From Tolypocladium sp. Sup5 PDA-1 (Eukaryota; Ascomycota; Sordariomycetes; Hypocreales; Ophiocordycipitaceae): a DNA stretch of 64,000 nucleotides. The stretch lies in assembly GCA_000750105.3 (NCBI GenBank), contig JPHH03000003.1:248001-312000 (forward strand), read 5' to 3'. The position numbers and the translations under genes were made by a program. Each line of letters begins with the position of its first letter. The first letter of the stretch is position 1. Below the pieces are notes generated by a model. That model made no database searches and was not told where the DNA came from. It worked only from the letters and a program-made list of their open reading frames with translations. This document shows positions 34,089 to 45,735 of the stretch, in pieces.

Positions 34089-36878
34089 TCCAATGCTGCC
34101 ACTTATGTGGCTCGATGTATCTCCCTTCTGTACACTATACTACCGAAAAGCAAGGCACGGAGTTTTTTAGAACTGCTCCCAGTGGCAGTCTGTCAGGACA
34201 CCATTTGGCGACGACGTGGCGTTGGGCGTTTACATAACCTCTCTGGTACAAATTTACTCAACTTGATCTCGCATGCTTGAAACTCGAGCGCTTGCAATTC
34301 GTCGATGGTCTTTGCCGTGACGGCTTGGAGCTGGCAACTAGCAGCTACCCTGTAGTTCATCATTGGTCATTTGGCTGGCACGCAAACTGCCTGCGCAGAT
34401 GTGACATCACTGTTAATTGAGTCTTCTCTAGTCTGTACAAAGTAATAAACGGAATCTTATACTCCGTACGAAGTACCTTGCGCTTTGTATGTCAGTAGGC
34501 GGTGAAGGCATAGCATAGCATGGTTGGTTTGAGAGGTCAAGTGACTCAAAGTCCATCGATGGAAGACGCTCCATCACCAGTGTCGACTGTCAACCCAATC
34601 AGTAACGTTAAGGCATCCAGGAGGGTTGGGCTACGTAATCTGGCATCGACTAAGGCAGCTATTGTCATACAAGCAGGCCAAAGCAACACGAGCAGATGCA
34701 GCAACGGGCGTCGTATTACTGCAGTGTTGGCGTGCGAGCCTGCATGTGGTTCCCTCGATCCAGCCAACCGCGTTCGCGGGGGGGGGGGGGGGGCATTCCT
34801 TCCCGATGGCTGCCATGGCATCAGGCCATGAGACTGCTCGTGCTCGCAAAGTGAAAACGTAGACGGCAGTGACAATGGAGACAAAGCAATAGACGTGCAT
34901 AGGTAGGTGAGCTGCGGGGTACTCCAGACCTGCTTGCATTGCGTGCCAGCAACCTTTCCCAGAGGCGACGATAATAGTTCGCAATAAGCTCAAGACGGCG
35001 CGCCATCGAGGCGACAGCGCCAGACCGTTGCCGTGGGCCAAGATGGATGCCAGGAGAGTGGAAGCCCAGAGAAGAGATTGGCTGATTGGCCGTGGAATTA
35101 AGGAGGTGGCCTCGGTTGACGGGACTGGCGCTGATGCACAGGCTCCAGGATGGTCGAAGCGGCATCTCGCGTGTCTCAGGGATCGTGGCCGGGGTCGATG
35201 GCGGCCAGAACCCGTCGTCCAGCTTGTCTGTTGTCTGTTCCCTGCCAAGTCGGCTTCAAAGGCCCCAATTTTGCAGAACGGACGAAAACCCGGTGTCGGT
35301 GTTGCCCAGCTTGAAGCTACTCTCCGCACTGATGAGATGGAGCATATGAGATGACGCTCGAGCGAGAGCGCAGGGAACTGGTTGCTCGCCCAAAAGGGGC
35401 AAGGCAGCATTTAGGACGAACGAATGACTCGATTCGTCCACGACTTGCACTTGGCTGCAAAAAGCACCGTTCCGAGTCCGAGAGAGTCGCGATGTCTGTC
35501 TGGTCTGGTTGTTGTTTTGGGCGAGCGCAGCTTCTGAGATTGTCATCAGCAACCGCAGACCGACGGTTCGATGGTGAGCCAGCGAGCAACTGAAACCCGC
35601 CGCACGGCGAGCGCAACGAGCAAAGAGGCGTGACGGGTTATTAGCTGTACGTGGACCGAAACGGGATATCCAATGCAGCATCGTACATACAGCGAGCAGT
35701 GTTAGGCAGACGTTATTACGGATAGGTACTAAGGTACGGAGTACAGAATCCAGGGACATCTGCCGGTGATGCCCTCTCCGATTTACGCTCCATTCCATGG
35801 CGCCGAGTCTCGTTTCAATCGCTCAGTGCCGTGCCGAGGAGCATCCATCTCAAGAGTTGCCGTATTGAGCGCGCCTGCGTGTGGCGACGCGGTGCTCTCA
35901 GTGAGCTTTAGTGGCTTGCCATGACTTCCCAACCCCTGAGAGCTTCATCTCCCAGCACCTCGTCCCCCACCAGGGGAGCCCACCTAGCCACTGGCCACCC
36001 GCGCCCCCAGGGTCTCGGATTGGAACCTCACAGGGCCGACGGCCAATCAGCGGTGCCCAACGGGCAGCCCTGCCGTTAATTCTCCAGAGCATCGGCCACC
36101 CCCTGTGGTGCTAGCCCCGGCGGGGCTTAGCGTAGCACAAACCCCTTTTGCTGCAGGACCAGGCGAGTGCCAGCACAAGCCCCAGCACTGACCTCAGCGA
36201 CCTCTGCGGGTACGGATAGTGGTGGTGGACTCGGTGGTGGTGCCTGCTCGCTGTGCTTGCGCCGGGCTGGGGGGCTGCTGCCACTGGCTGGCTCGAGTCC
36301 AATGCGGCCAGCACATCAGAAATTCCTCCTCTCCCAAGTCTGGTCCCTCCTCTCACGCTCCCACGCACGCCCCCCCCAAATTTCCCCTTCCTCGACCTCG
36401 ATCTCGACTTCACTTCAACTTCGTCTTCGCATCCATCATTGCTACTTCCTCTCGTCGACATCACAGCGCGCCGCTCCAGGCCTCCTTGTCGGCATTTCGT
36501 GGCCACTTGTCCAGCTCGTGAGCCCTTCTTTTCGATCCCTTTGACACGCGTCCTTGTCCTTTGTCGGGTCCTCCTGGATTCACCCTTTGGTACGTATTGG
36601 CTCGCCCCCGCCCCCATCTCGCCCACCGCGCCACCCTGCTTCGTTTGCCTCGTCGGCTTCAGCAGACGAGCATGGCTGCAGCGTCAGACCTTCTTCCGTC
36701 ATCTTGCTGCATGCTTCGGACGCTGGTCGGCGCTCGCAGCCCAGCTCTTCCTCCCGCAGCCCGCGCCCGTGCCATCGCAGCTCTCCTCCATGAACGTCGT
36801 AGCTGACCGCTCGACCAGATCCCGCCCTTTCCAACCCCATTCATTTAAGGACCGGTCGAACGCTCTTTATACATCGAT
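34089..36878. other. Gene-free region, 2.8 kb
   Basis: ORFs here are short, overlapping on both strands and without protein-like composition. The region holds a 16-G run (34778-34793), two overlapping TAC-N3-GTA elements (34460-34475) and one more at 35735-35743. From about 36330 onwards it becomes C/T-rich with many ctcc/ttcc tracts, typical of the long 5' leader of the downstream septin gene. Confidence 0.5.
34778..34793 (+). repeat. Poly-G run of 16
   Basis: There are sixteen consecutive G bases with no interruption. It is a homopolymer at risk of length error in sequencing and could form G-quadruplex-type structure. It is not in a gene. Confidence 0.95.
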
Positions 36879-37657
36879 ATGGGTAAGATGCCTCTTTCTT
36901 TTACTTTGTGCGACGCGTGCATGCCATGCGCAGGCAGAGGCAAGAGGAATCCCGGAGACTGCTACGAGGACGACCCGCTCTGGCATGGCCAACCCAACCC
37001 AACCAAACCAACGTCTGCCCATCGATAACCTTCCGTCGCTTTCTTCGACGTCACCACACCACTGCTCGACATCACGCCGACGCTCGCTGTTCGCCATCTA
37101 CCGTTTCTTGGATTGCCCCTTTTTTGGACCCGAAAGCATTGCTCTCGCCGAGAAACACTACTCCTTTCCCCCAGCATCGGCCAATACCCTACCGAGACGT
37201 TGGACTTGGTAGTCAAGTCGCGAACCCAGACCATTATCCAGCCGGACGACGTACCCATGCCCCCGACTGCCAACGCCCCTGAGTCCATGGCGACTCATCC
37301 ACAACCTTCCAAGAGGACTAGCAGCTTGCCTACCGGACAGGAGAACACCAGCCAGCCGTCCCTCGCTTCCTCCACTTCCCCTTCGGCCCCAAGCATAATC
37401 CGGCACTATCGCAGCATGCTGGACGTCGACGAGCCTCCAAATCTTGGTCCCTGGAACCCAATGTCGTTTAACGAGCTTTACGTCGGATCCGGGGCGGAGA
37501 CTGTCAAATCTGACTCGGACAATTCGACAAAAGATCATCCCAATGATGCTAGTCAGACCCAAGTCACGGATTTGACCTGTCAGCAACCTCCTCCTTGCCT
37601 GTGCCTAACCATGCATACCCATCTCTTTCACATGTTGTCTGATTGTGGCTGACCAGC

Positions 37658-39138
37658 ATGTCAATAGCATCGAACGGAGCTGACTCCCCCCCGGCGGCGG
37701 CTTCTGCCTCGCCTTCCAATGGCAAGCCTGACTCGGAGGCGTCTGCTCAAGGAATATCTCCTTCTGACCCTGCTCCCTTAGTCTCATCTCCGGCTGCCTC
37801 GGCCCTGGACAACAGGAACATTGTCCGAAGGAAGCTGACTGGTTACGTTGGCTTCGCCAATCTCCCTAACCAATGGCACCGCAAGAGTGTCCGCAAGGGC
37901 TTCAACTTCAACGTCATGGTTGTTGGTAAGTGCTCGCCACTCATGTCGTGGCCACCAGGCGCTAATTGGCCCTGATTTACAGGCGAGTCTGGCCTCGGAA
38001 AGTCGACTCTCGTCAACACCTTGTTCAACACTTCCCTGTACCCCCCCAAGGAGCGCAAGGGCCCGAGCCTCGACATCATTCCCAAGACTGTCACCATCCA
38101 GTCCATCAGCGCCGACATCGAGGAGGCTGGCGTCCGCCTTCGCCTGACTGTTGTGGACACGCCCGGCTTCGGCGACTTCGTGAACAATGATGAGTCGTGG
38201 CGTCCTATTGTGGACAACATTGAGCAGCGCTTCGACGCGTACCTGGATGCCGAGAATAAGGTCAACCGCATGAACATTGTTGACAACAGAATTCATGCCT
38301 GCGTCTTCTTCATCCAGCCCACTGGCCACTCTCTCAAGCCTCTGGACATTGAGGTCATGCGACGACTTCACACCAAGGTCAACCTTATTCCTGTCATTGC
38401 TAAGTCCGATACTCTTACGGACGAAGAAATCACAAACTTCAAGGCCAGAGTAAGCAAAAGCGCTGCCCACCAAGTCTTGATATGACGCTAATCCTGCGAC
38501 AGATTTTGTCAGATATTAAGTATCACGGCATTCAGATCTTCGAGGGCCCTCGATATGAGCTCGACGACGAAGAGACGATTGCTGAGAACAACGAGATCAT
38601 GTCCAAGGTTCCCTTTGCGGTCGTTGGCGCCACCAACGAGATCAAGACTGCCGATGGCCGCCAGGTCCGCGGACGCGAGTACCCATGGGGCATCATCGAG
38701 GTCGACAACGAGGAGCACTGCGACTTCGTGAAGCTCCGTCAGATGCTGATCCGAACTCACATGGAGGAGCTCAAGGAGCACACCAACAACCTGCTGTACG
38801 AGAACTACCGTACCGACAAGCTGATCGCCATGGGCGTGTCTCAAGACCCCAGCGTCTTCAAGGAGGTCAACCCCGCGGTCAAGCAGGAGGAGGAGCGCGC
38901 CCTGCACGAGCAGAAGCTTGCCAAGATGGAGGCCGAGATGAAGATGGTCTTCCAACAAAAGGTGGCAGAGAAGGAGAGCAAGCTCAAGCAGTCCGAAGAA
39001 GAGCTATACGCCCGACACAGAGAGATGAAGGAGCAGCTCGAGCGCCAGCGCATGGAGCTCGAGGACAAGAAGCAGCGCGTTGAGAGCGGACGACCGTTGG
39101 AGAAGGAAGGCAAGCGAAAGGGCTTCTCGCTGCGTTAA
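37658..39138 (+). CDS. CDC3: Septin, CDC3/AspB group
   Basis: Core exons are 37658-37925, 37983-38449 and 38503-39138, with introns of 57 nt (GTAAGT/TACAG) and 53 nt (GTAAGC/GACAG). The product from ATG 37658 is 456 aa. The septin GTPase shows P-loop GESGLGKST (split by the first intron), switch DTPGFGDFV, G4 AKSDTL and the septin-unique element. The polybasic/conserved segment before it reads RRKLTGYVGFANLPNQWHRKS. The C-terminus (about 365-450) is a charged coiled coil. Septins form hetero-oligomeric filaments at septa and hyphal tips. The start is uncertain: an open frame of about 160 codons lies upstream and can be spliced in phase through 37601-37656, possibly from an ATG at 36879, which would give about 587 aa. 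Confidence 0.93.
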
Positions 39139-40424
39139 AAGGACTAGCAACCCACCCGCCTTCGACTTGCAACTTACCCTCTCTACGATCAACGCCTGCG
39201 TATCTGTGACGCCCTTACACCAGCAGCTCGACGCCTTTCATTTCCTTCGATTCTCGTTTCTTCTCGCGCCCCTCTTGTCACACTTTTCTTTTTAATCACC
39301 ATAACTCCTCACCTAATCTCCCGGCAAGAAAAAGTTTGTCTTGCGCAGATGGACAAGCAAAAGTCATCTATGAAGAATGGTCATGCACGTGGGGAGGTGC
39401 AGGCTATGAGTCAAATGCAAAAAAAGAAGGGTACGGGTGCTTGGGTGATGAGCTGAGACGCCAGGACCACCTCGAGTCGGTATCCCGAGGAAGACTCGAC
39501 CAGGCTTCAGCGCCATCGTTCTCCGCCAAAAGGGGTATTGTGATGGCGACTTCTGGGTGAGACTTGTCTCATATCAGTGTTTGCCGTTTTGCGGGAAGCG
39601 TTTCTCGCCCCGACACGTTGCACACTCTTACGGTTTCCTTTTTAATCTATGCGCACAAGATCGGCACACCGCCTGCACCGTGTCTTCTTCGCTCGGCATG
39701 CCGTCGGATACCCCTTCACAAGTCTGGATGGAGCACTGGCTGCGGATTTGAACTAGACGGGGGCAGATGGATGGTTAGCTGGCGGAGGCGGAGGCTGAAC
39801 AGCAACTGTTGTATTTTAACCGTGTGGTTGGGACAGGTTTGGAACGTCTCGACATACGAAATCGTCGTCTAGGCTCGTTTGTCTTTCTTAGCTAGTTTGA
39901 TTTCATTGTCTCTTTTACGTGTCTTTGGTCCTCGCCACTCGTCTGCTGTGTGACTGGAGAATGGCGAAGAAGAGGCGGCGCCGGTCGAAGAAGATGCAGC
40001 CACTGCCACGCAAGGTGGCGCCGGCATGGTTGTCTAGCCTTCGCGAACAATAGTCTTTGACAGGCCTCGCTGTGCGTATGGCTAGCCAAGCAGACCGAGG
40101 ATAGCCGATTAGATGCGCTGGGACGACGAGCGGCGCCGAACAACTTGGAACAGATTGACTACGTGATGGGGAGCTGACAGGAGGGTTGATGTGTAGAGCC
40201 ATGTACGTATGCTTCATTAACAAGAGGCTGTCTTCATCATATATAATACAACGGCTGCAAAGTGGCGATTCGGTCAAACCAGTATCCCAGACCCCGCGGG
40301 AAAGCCAGCCACCAGCCTGGCGCACATCCGGCGCACATCCAAGCCCACCTCCGCCCAGTATGTAATCCACCAATGTCTCTCCTTCCCCTCTTTACCCTTC
40401 CACGGGTGTTGCCTCCGCCGGTGT
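39139..40424. other. Convergent 3' region, 1.3 kb
   Basis: This lies between the septin stop and the FIS1 stop. It probably contains long 3' untranslated regions. Short ORFs show no domain character. Confidence 0.5.
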
Positions 40425-41081
40425 TTACCTCCTCCGCGCGTTCCTGAAGATGAAGGCGCCGACGACGCCGGCGGCGATGCCCACGCCGCTGAGAATGGCG
40501 ACGCCCATGAGGCCCTCCTTGGCGACCTTGTTGTCGATGAGCTGGCGCAGGTCCGAGGCCTGCAGGTTGGCGGGCTCCTTGTCGATGAGGAGGTCGTTGT
40601 AGCGGCGGGCCTCGCCGTAGTTGCCGAGCTTGTAGTTGCCGAGGGCGAGGTAGTAGAGGCACTCGCGGCGGCGCTCGGGCGAGAGGCGGAAGATGTCGGA
40701 GAGGAGGCGGACGCCGAGTTGTTGGTCGTTGCGCTGGTTGGACTTGACGAGGCCCTGGGTGGTGTAAGTGTCAGTGGGATGTATAGAAGAGAGGGAGAGG
40801 GAGACGGAGACGGGGGGTGTCGTACCCAGGCGTAGTTGAACTTGGTCTGGACGCCGACCATTTCACCCTCCTTGTCGTATTGGGCTCGCAGGACGTTGAG
40901 CTCCGAGGGGTTCAGAGGCCTGGAATTGCTGTTAGATGACGGACGATGGGGTCTATGGGGGCATCGTGGGCACGAACGTCTCTGCATCGAGGGCATCTAT
41001 CGGCGGCGACGGTCAGCGTTTACATCCTCGGCATGTAGGCAGATCAGGCGCCAGTGGCTCACATGGCAGTTCCGCAACCAT
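40425..41081 (-). CDS. FIS1: Mitochondrial fission 1 protein
   Basis: There are four exons: 41081-41063 (19 nt), 40996-40978 (19 nt), 40919-40826 and 40754-40425, giving 153 aa. Introns are 66, 58 and 71 nt, with donors GTGAGC, GTTCGT and GTACGA. The joined N-terminus MVAELPYALDAETPLNPSEL matches fungal Fis1. The TPR-like helices follow: FNYAWGLVKSNQRNDQQLGV, RRRECLYYLALGNYKLGNYGEA, and LLIDKEPANLQA. The C-terminal tail anchor (GVAILSGVGIAAGVVGAFIF) is followed by the basic RNARRR end that directs it to the outer mitochondrial and peroxisomal membranes. It recruits the dynamin-type fission machinery through adaptors. Without the two micro-exons the protein would lack its N-terminal arm. Divergent from SPC24, 492 bp between starts. 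Confidence 0.95.
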
Positions 41082-41573
41082 CTTGGCAGGTTAGGGAGTG
41101 CGGGTTATGGCGGCGGAGAGGGGAAAAGTTGGCAGGCGAAGAAAGAGGTACAGGCGTAGCGAGCAGACCTGGGGAGAAGCGTGTAGCGATCAGGAGAGAG
41201 AGGTGGCGTTGTCGTCGTTCGGCTGGGAGCTCGTGTTGGATGTGTGTTGGCGGCTCGGAAACCAGTTGGAGAGCTTCGGGAACGGTGTGGCGTAGCGGGC
41301 GGGTCGTGTGTGGCGGCGATGACGCTGCGCGGCGGCAAAACGCCGGGGCGGTGATTTGGGGTGGAGACACAGGCTGATACGCGATTGTCGCCCCGACGAC
41401 GGGGGTGTGTTTTGGTGCGTGGCGTCGCACGAGAAAACGGTACGGCAGCCTCGTCTGAGTCGACCACGTCAGAGCTCAATCTGCAATTCAACGTCCTGCA
41501 ACGAGTTTACGTCCCAAGTACTGCGAGATTGCTGGATACCGAACGGGAGCGTTTGCTTCACAATACCGCCAAG
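41082..41573. promoter_or_regulatory. Divergent promoter FIS1 / SPC24, 492 bp
   Basis: This region lies between two opposite start codons. It is GC-rich without an obvious TATA box. An open frame runs into SPC24 from 41361 but lacks homology-like content and is treated as leader. Confidence 0.5.
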
Positions 41574-42236
41574 ATGCTGCTCGCCGAGGATCCAGCAACC
41601 GTGAGTCCACGCCTCTGACACGCGCCATGATACGAAGACACAAACTGACACCTCGCGCAGCTCATCCACCACACGATAAACAACTTCAACATCAATCCCG
41701 ACAAGCTCGCCGTCGCGCGCGTCAACGAATCCCTCTCGACGCTGCAGCAGGCGCGCGACCTGCGCGTGCGCGACGCCGAGTCGTCGCTGCGCAAGCTCGC
41801 GCGGCAGCTCAACACGCTCGCCTCGCAGCACGACGAGCTGCTCGCGTCGCACTCGTCGGCCGACCACGCGTCGCACATTGCCACGCTCGACACGCGCAAG
41901 TTCCGCACCGCAAAGGCCGCGTCCGACGCCGAGACGGAGGCGGAGCGCCTCGCGGGCCAGGCCGCCGACCTGGCCGCCCGCCTGCAGGAGCTGGACCTGC
42001 AGGGCGTCGAGGGCGACGGCGCCGCGGCGCGCAGGCGGGACCCCGTCGACGACGAGGTGCTGCTGCGGCTCAAGGTGTACCGCAGCCTGGGCATCGACAT
42101 TGAGCGCGACGAGCGGGACGGGGAGTGGTCGCGGGCGGTGGTGCGCAACGACCGCAAGGGGGATGTGCACGTGGTGAACATGGACAAGAAGTTTTCGCGC
42201 TTCTTTTACGCAAACTACTTTTGGCAGACGCTGTGA
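41574..42236 (+). CDS. SPC24: Kinetochore protein Spc24
   Basis: There are two exons, 41574-41600 and 41661-42236, with a 60-nt intron (GTGAGT/GCGCAG), giving 200 aa. The start at MLLAEDPATLIHHTINNF follows the fungal family N-terminus; the open frame extends further upstream but without family resemblance. Residues about 25-130 form a continuous coiled coil (ESSLRKLARQLNTLASQHDELL, then Ala/Glu-rich). The C-terminal globular domain reads LRLKVYRSLGIDIERD, then VVRNDRKGDVHVVNMDKKFS and FFYANYFWQTL. Spc24 pairs with Spc25 in the Ndc80 complex and docks it to the inner kinetochore. Confidence 0.93.
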
Positions 42237-42645
42237 TTGCTCGCTCGCTTGTCCTGTTTGCGTTTGGCTTGAGGAGTTTGGGACATTATACCTGGCGTTA
42301 CGGGCATGGGACTGTTTGCGAGGGAGCAAGCACGAGCACGGCTTCAAAGGAAGATTATAGCAATCGTTACGAATCTCGTGGAATGAATAACGAACTAAAT
42401 TGTATACTTTGGTTGAGGGGATCGTGTCTTGAACCGGGTTGTTCATCTCAACCCCGTTTTGAGTTGTGTTGAATTCGCAAGCTCTTAGTACACTGACATT
42501 CCTGTTCTCAGCTATTACCCCGATACCGGTTCCGTTCACCCGGCTGTTCAGCCCCGGAGAATATCAAGCATGTAATATACAGATATAGACACTTGACACA
42601 TCATGTCAAAGAGACGTTGCATCATAAGACGTGATTTCATAACCG
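42237..42645. other. Convergent 3' region, 409 bp
   Basis: This lies between the stops of SPC24 and the unknown membrane protein. It is AT-richer than its surroundings. No gene is seen. Confidence 0.5.
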
Positions 42646-43443
42646 CTAGACGGGATGTGTGATGAGCTTCTTGGTGGCCGTCGGCGACATGGCCAGCGGA
42701 AAGTAGCCGTCGCCGTTGGCCATGCTGATGACGCTCATGCGGGATGCCGACGGCGTCCTCGTACGGGAGCTGTTGGGGGACGTGAGCGCCTTGGTGTCCC
42801 TTGCGTCGGGGCTGCTGTCGCGCGTCTTCATCATGAGCACGCCGCTGTCGCCGGGGGTGACGGGCCCGCCGGACGGAGTGCGGTGATGGCTCCGTGCGTA
42901 CGTCCTGTCCGGGTACTCGAAGCGGGAGTTGATGGTCGTCCAGCTCTCATCGTCGTCCTTGCCGGAGCGCCACCCGCCGACGCCTTCGTAGTCGCGCTCT
43001 GGGCCGACACTTGGCAGGAGGCCCAGTCCCATGTCGCTGATGGGCGTGGCCGAGCCCGGGGAGACGACGCTGGTGGCGCTGCTGGGCCGGCGGCGGCGTC
43101 TCCTGTAGATGGGCTGATGCTGATGCTGCTGCGCGGGCGTGGGCGGGCTGTACTCAATGCTGTTGTTGGTGCCGGCGCTGGCGGTCGGAGACAGGGACCG
43201 CCGGTCGTCGTCGTCGCGGCGAAGATGGTGCGGGTGACGGCCACGGCCACGGCTGCGGCGCTTGCGGCTGGCAAAGTACTGGGGCACGAGGGACAGGGCG
43301 ATGTCGAGGTAGACGACGAGGACGCGGAAGATGAGGACGGAGAAGGCGAGGGTGGTGGTGATGCCGGCGAAGACGGCGAGGGGGACGGTGACGACGAAGA
43401 GGAAGGGGACGATGAAGGTGTAGACGGGGTTGATGAGGGCCAT
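42646..43443 (-). CDS. Unknown membrane protein with two N-terminal hydrophobic segments, 265 aa
   Basis: Single exon. The frame is open upstream to 43569, but ATG 43443 begins MALINPVYTFIVPFLFVV directly with a hydrophobic segment and is preferred. Residues about 8-30 and 32-54 form one or two membrane helices (TVPLAVFAGITTTLAFS; LIFRVLVVYLDIALSLV). They are followed by a strongly basic stop-transfer patch (RKRRSRGRGRHPHHLRR), putting the rest on the cytosolic side. The remaining about 200 residues are Ser/Pro/Arg-rich and likely disordered, with candidate phosphosites (SPTATKK at the C-terminus). I do not recognise a domain. It may be a conserved fungal membrane protein of unknown function; organelle unknown. 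Confidence 0.7.
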   Translation of the reverse strand: MALINPVYTFIVPFLFVVTVPLAVFAGITTTLAFSVLIFRVLVVYLDIALSLVPQYFASRKRRSRGRGRHPHHLRRDDDDRRSLSPTASAGTNNSIEYSPPTPAQQHQHQPIYRRRRRRPSSATSVVSPGSATPISDMGLGLLPSVGPERDYEGVGGWRSGKDDDESWTTINSRFEYPDRTYARSHHRTPSGGPVTPGDSGVLMMKTRDSSPDARDTKALTSPNSSRTRTPSASRMSVISMANGDGYFPLAMSPTATKKLITHPV

Positions 43444-44409
43444 TGTTGGTTGTTGCTGTATCAGTTGGTGATTGCAAATGACGAGTTCATGACTGCTGTG
43501 GGAGACGCGATGCTGCAACGCTTCGCGGGATCTGAGCTGTGCCGCAAAGGACGATGGCCTGTATGGCACGCGACACTGCCTGTCCTTTTGTCGACGCAGA
43601 ACGAGGGCGGAAGGAAGCGAGGGAACGACGAGGATGAGGGGGGGATCCTCTGCCGTGCCTTGTCGCTGGCAGCAAAGATGGTGTGAAGCGGCGAGCTGCT
43701 GGTTGGCACAGGAGGCTTGACCGAGTGAGTCGAGGGCCTGCCGCGATCAGGAGAGAAGCGGGATGAGAGTGAGGGGGAGGACAGAGGCGGAGGAATCACA
43801 TGTCGGCGGCAGAACGAACGCAAGCAAGCAGGGAAGCAAGCCACGGATCATGCAACGGCGTCGCACTCGCACCCAAGCAGCCCGTCCCGGGGCCAACTTG
43901 CCACCCATGATGCCGCCAGCTTGGCTTCTCTCCGAGTCTATTTCGTTGCAGCTGCGTCATGTACGAGTAGAGAAGGGGCTGGTGTTGAGTCCGGTGAATG
44001 TTGCTGCAAAAGTCAATTGGCCGGGGGAGCCTGACGGCGGACGGGGGGTGGGTTTTGAATGAGAGCCTTGAGAGGTGATTGACGCAGGCCATCACGACGC
44101 ATGCGCTGGTGACGACGGGAGTCTTCACAACCGTTTTTTGCGAGACCTTGGCAAGCTTGGTAATTGATGATGGCGGTCGCTGCCCAATTGCCGGTCATGA
44201 TGCTCCAAGGCGGATGGACCCAGCGTCTTTGGACCAAGGCTTGGCGATGGTCGACCCCTGGAGCTCCCCAAGCTCCCGCTGCAAGCTTCCAGCTAATCAA
44301 CGGATCAACGGGGCCGCTCCGACGACAGCTCCACCCCTCCCGTCCTTGACATCACAACCTCCTCCTCCTCCTCCTCCTACATGCACCCGTTGCATCGTGG
44401 AAGCCCGCC
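43444..44409. other. Divergent intergenic region, 966 bp
   Basis: This region lies between the start codons of the membrane protein and the TatD-like gene. A CCT trinucleotide run at about 44358-44378 sits just upstream of the TatD-like ATG. No gene is seen. Confidence 0.5.
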
Positions 44410-45328
44410 ATGTGCCAGGACACGCCCAAGCCCGCCCACAATGGAACGCTCCCGCCGCCCGCCAACGCCCACGAGCCGTTTCCCTGGCACCTCGGCATCT
44501 GCGACGCCCACTGCCACCCCACCGACACCATGGCCTCGACGGCCAGCCTGGCAACCATGCGCGCCGCCGTCCTCGCCATCATGGCCATGCGCTCCCAGGA
44601 CCAGCACCTCGTCGCCGACGTGGCCGCCTCTCACGGCATCGAGACGGCGCGGGGAAGTCGTACTAGTCGCCTGCGTGGCGCCGGCGAGCAGGGGGAGTCC
44701 GGGGAAGAGGGTGCACGGCAGCGGTGTCGTCGCTGCAGGGTCGTGCCGTCGTTTGGCTGGCACCCTTGGTTCTCGCACCAGCTGTACGACGACTCCGCCG
44801 CCGAGGCTACGTATAAGCCGCCGGGGGATGAGGGCGACAAGGATGCCGTCGAAAGGGCCAAGAGGGCGCATTACCGAGCCGTCCTCTCGCCGTCTCCCGA
44901 CGACGACGAATTCATCGCCGGGCTTCCCACACCAGTGTCCATCTCGTCCTTCACAGCCGCCACCCGTTCTCGCTTGCAACTCCACCCCTGCGCCCTCGTC
45001 GGCGAGATTGGCCTGGACAAGGCCTTCCGCCTGCCCCGGAAATGGGACTCGTCCGATGCCGCATCCCGTGACGACGGACTAACACCGGGGGGGCGTCAAG
45101 GCCGCCTCCTGAGCCCGCACCGCGTCCGCATGCCTCACCAGCAAGCTGTACTACAAGCACAGCTACGCCTCGCCGGTGCCCAAGGCCGACCCGTGAGCGT
45201 CCACGGCGTCCAGGCCCACGGCGTCTTGTACGACGCCGCGTCGGCGTGCTGGAAGGGCAGCGAGAGGCACGTGCCGTCCCGCCGGGAGAAGCGCATGGTC
45301 GCCCCCGGCGCGGAGGACTGGGGGGACA

Positions 45329-45366
<38 letters not shown>

Positions 45367-45735
45367 CGCGCCGAACCGGGCGGCAGCAAACCCTACCCGC
45401 CGCGGATATGCCTCCACTCCTTTAGCGGCGGCGTCGAGGTCCTCAAGCAGTGGATGCAGCCCTCCATCCCCGCCAAGATCTTCATCTCGCTCTCCACGGC
45501 CGTCAACCTCAGCACCGACGCGGGGCGCGCCAGGTTCGCCGAGGTGGTGCGCGCCGTGCCCGACGCCCGCATCCTCGTCGAGAGCGACCTGCACGTCGCC
45601 GGCGCGGACATGGACGCCGCGCTCGAGGACATGTACCGGCGGGTGTGCGAGGCCAAGGGCTGGGGGCTGGACGAGGGCGTGGCGAGGATAGGGAGGAACT
45701 TTGAGGAGTTTATCTTTGGGCGACCCAAACGTTGA
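44410..45735 (+). CDS. SCN1: TatD-family metal hydrolase, Scn1-like
   Basis: A single exon of 441 aa. Metal-binding motifs of the TatD/amidohydrolase fold are present: DAHCHPTDT (about 32-40), FGWHPWFSH (about 116-124), the conserved Glu in LVGEIGLDKAFRLP, VSVHGVQAHG, CLHSFSGG and the late Asp in ILVESDLH. The split arrangement, and SPHRVRMPHQQAVLQAQLRLAG, resemble S. pombe Scn1, which interacts with the anaphase-promoting-complex subunit Cut9. TatD proteins are Mg2+-dependent nucleases; which activity applies here is not known. Two low-complexity inserts lie between motifs: an Arg/Gly/Glu segment (about 78-112) and an Asp run encoded by GAC repeats at about 45337-45366. Confidence 0.85.
45337..45366 (+). 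repeat. GAC microsatellite encoding an Asp run
   Basis: About ten consecutive GAC codons lie inside the Scn1-like gene, in the loop between the VHGVQAHG and CLHSFSG motifs. The repeat is in frame, so length changes would alter only the acidic loop. Confidence 0.9.

Noticed and set aside
36253..37212. 319-codon plus-strand frame before the septin
   Set aside because: It is a C/T-rich leader translated as Ser/Pro/Leu/Arg low complexity. It is better explained as septin 5' leader with introns.
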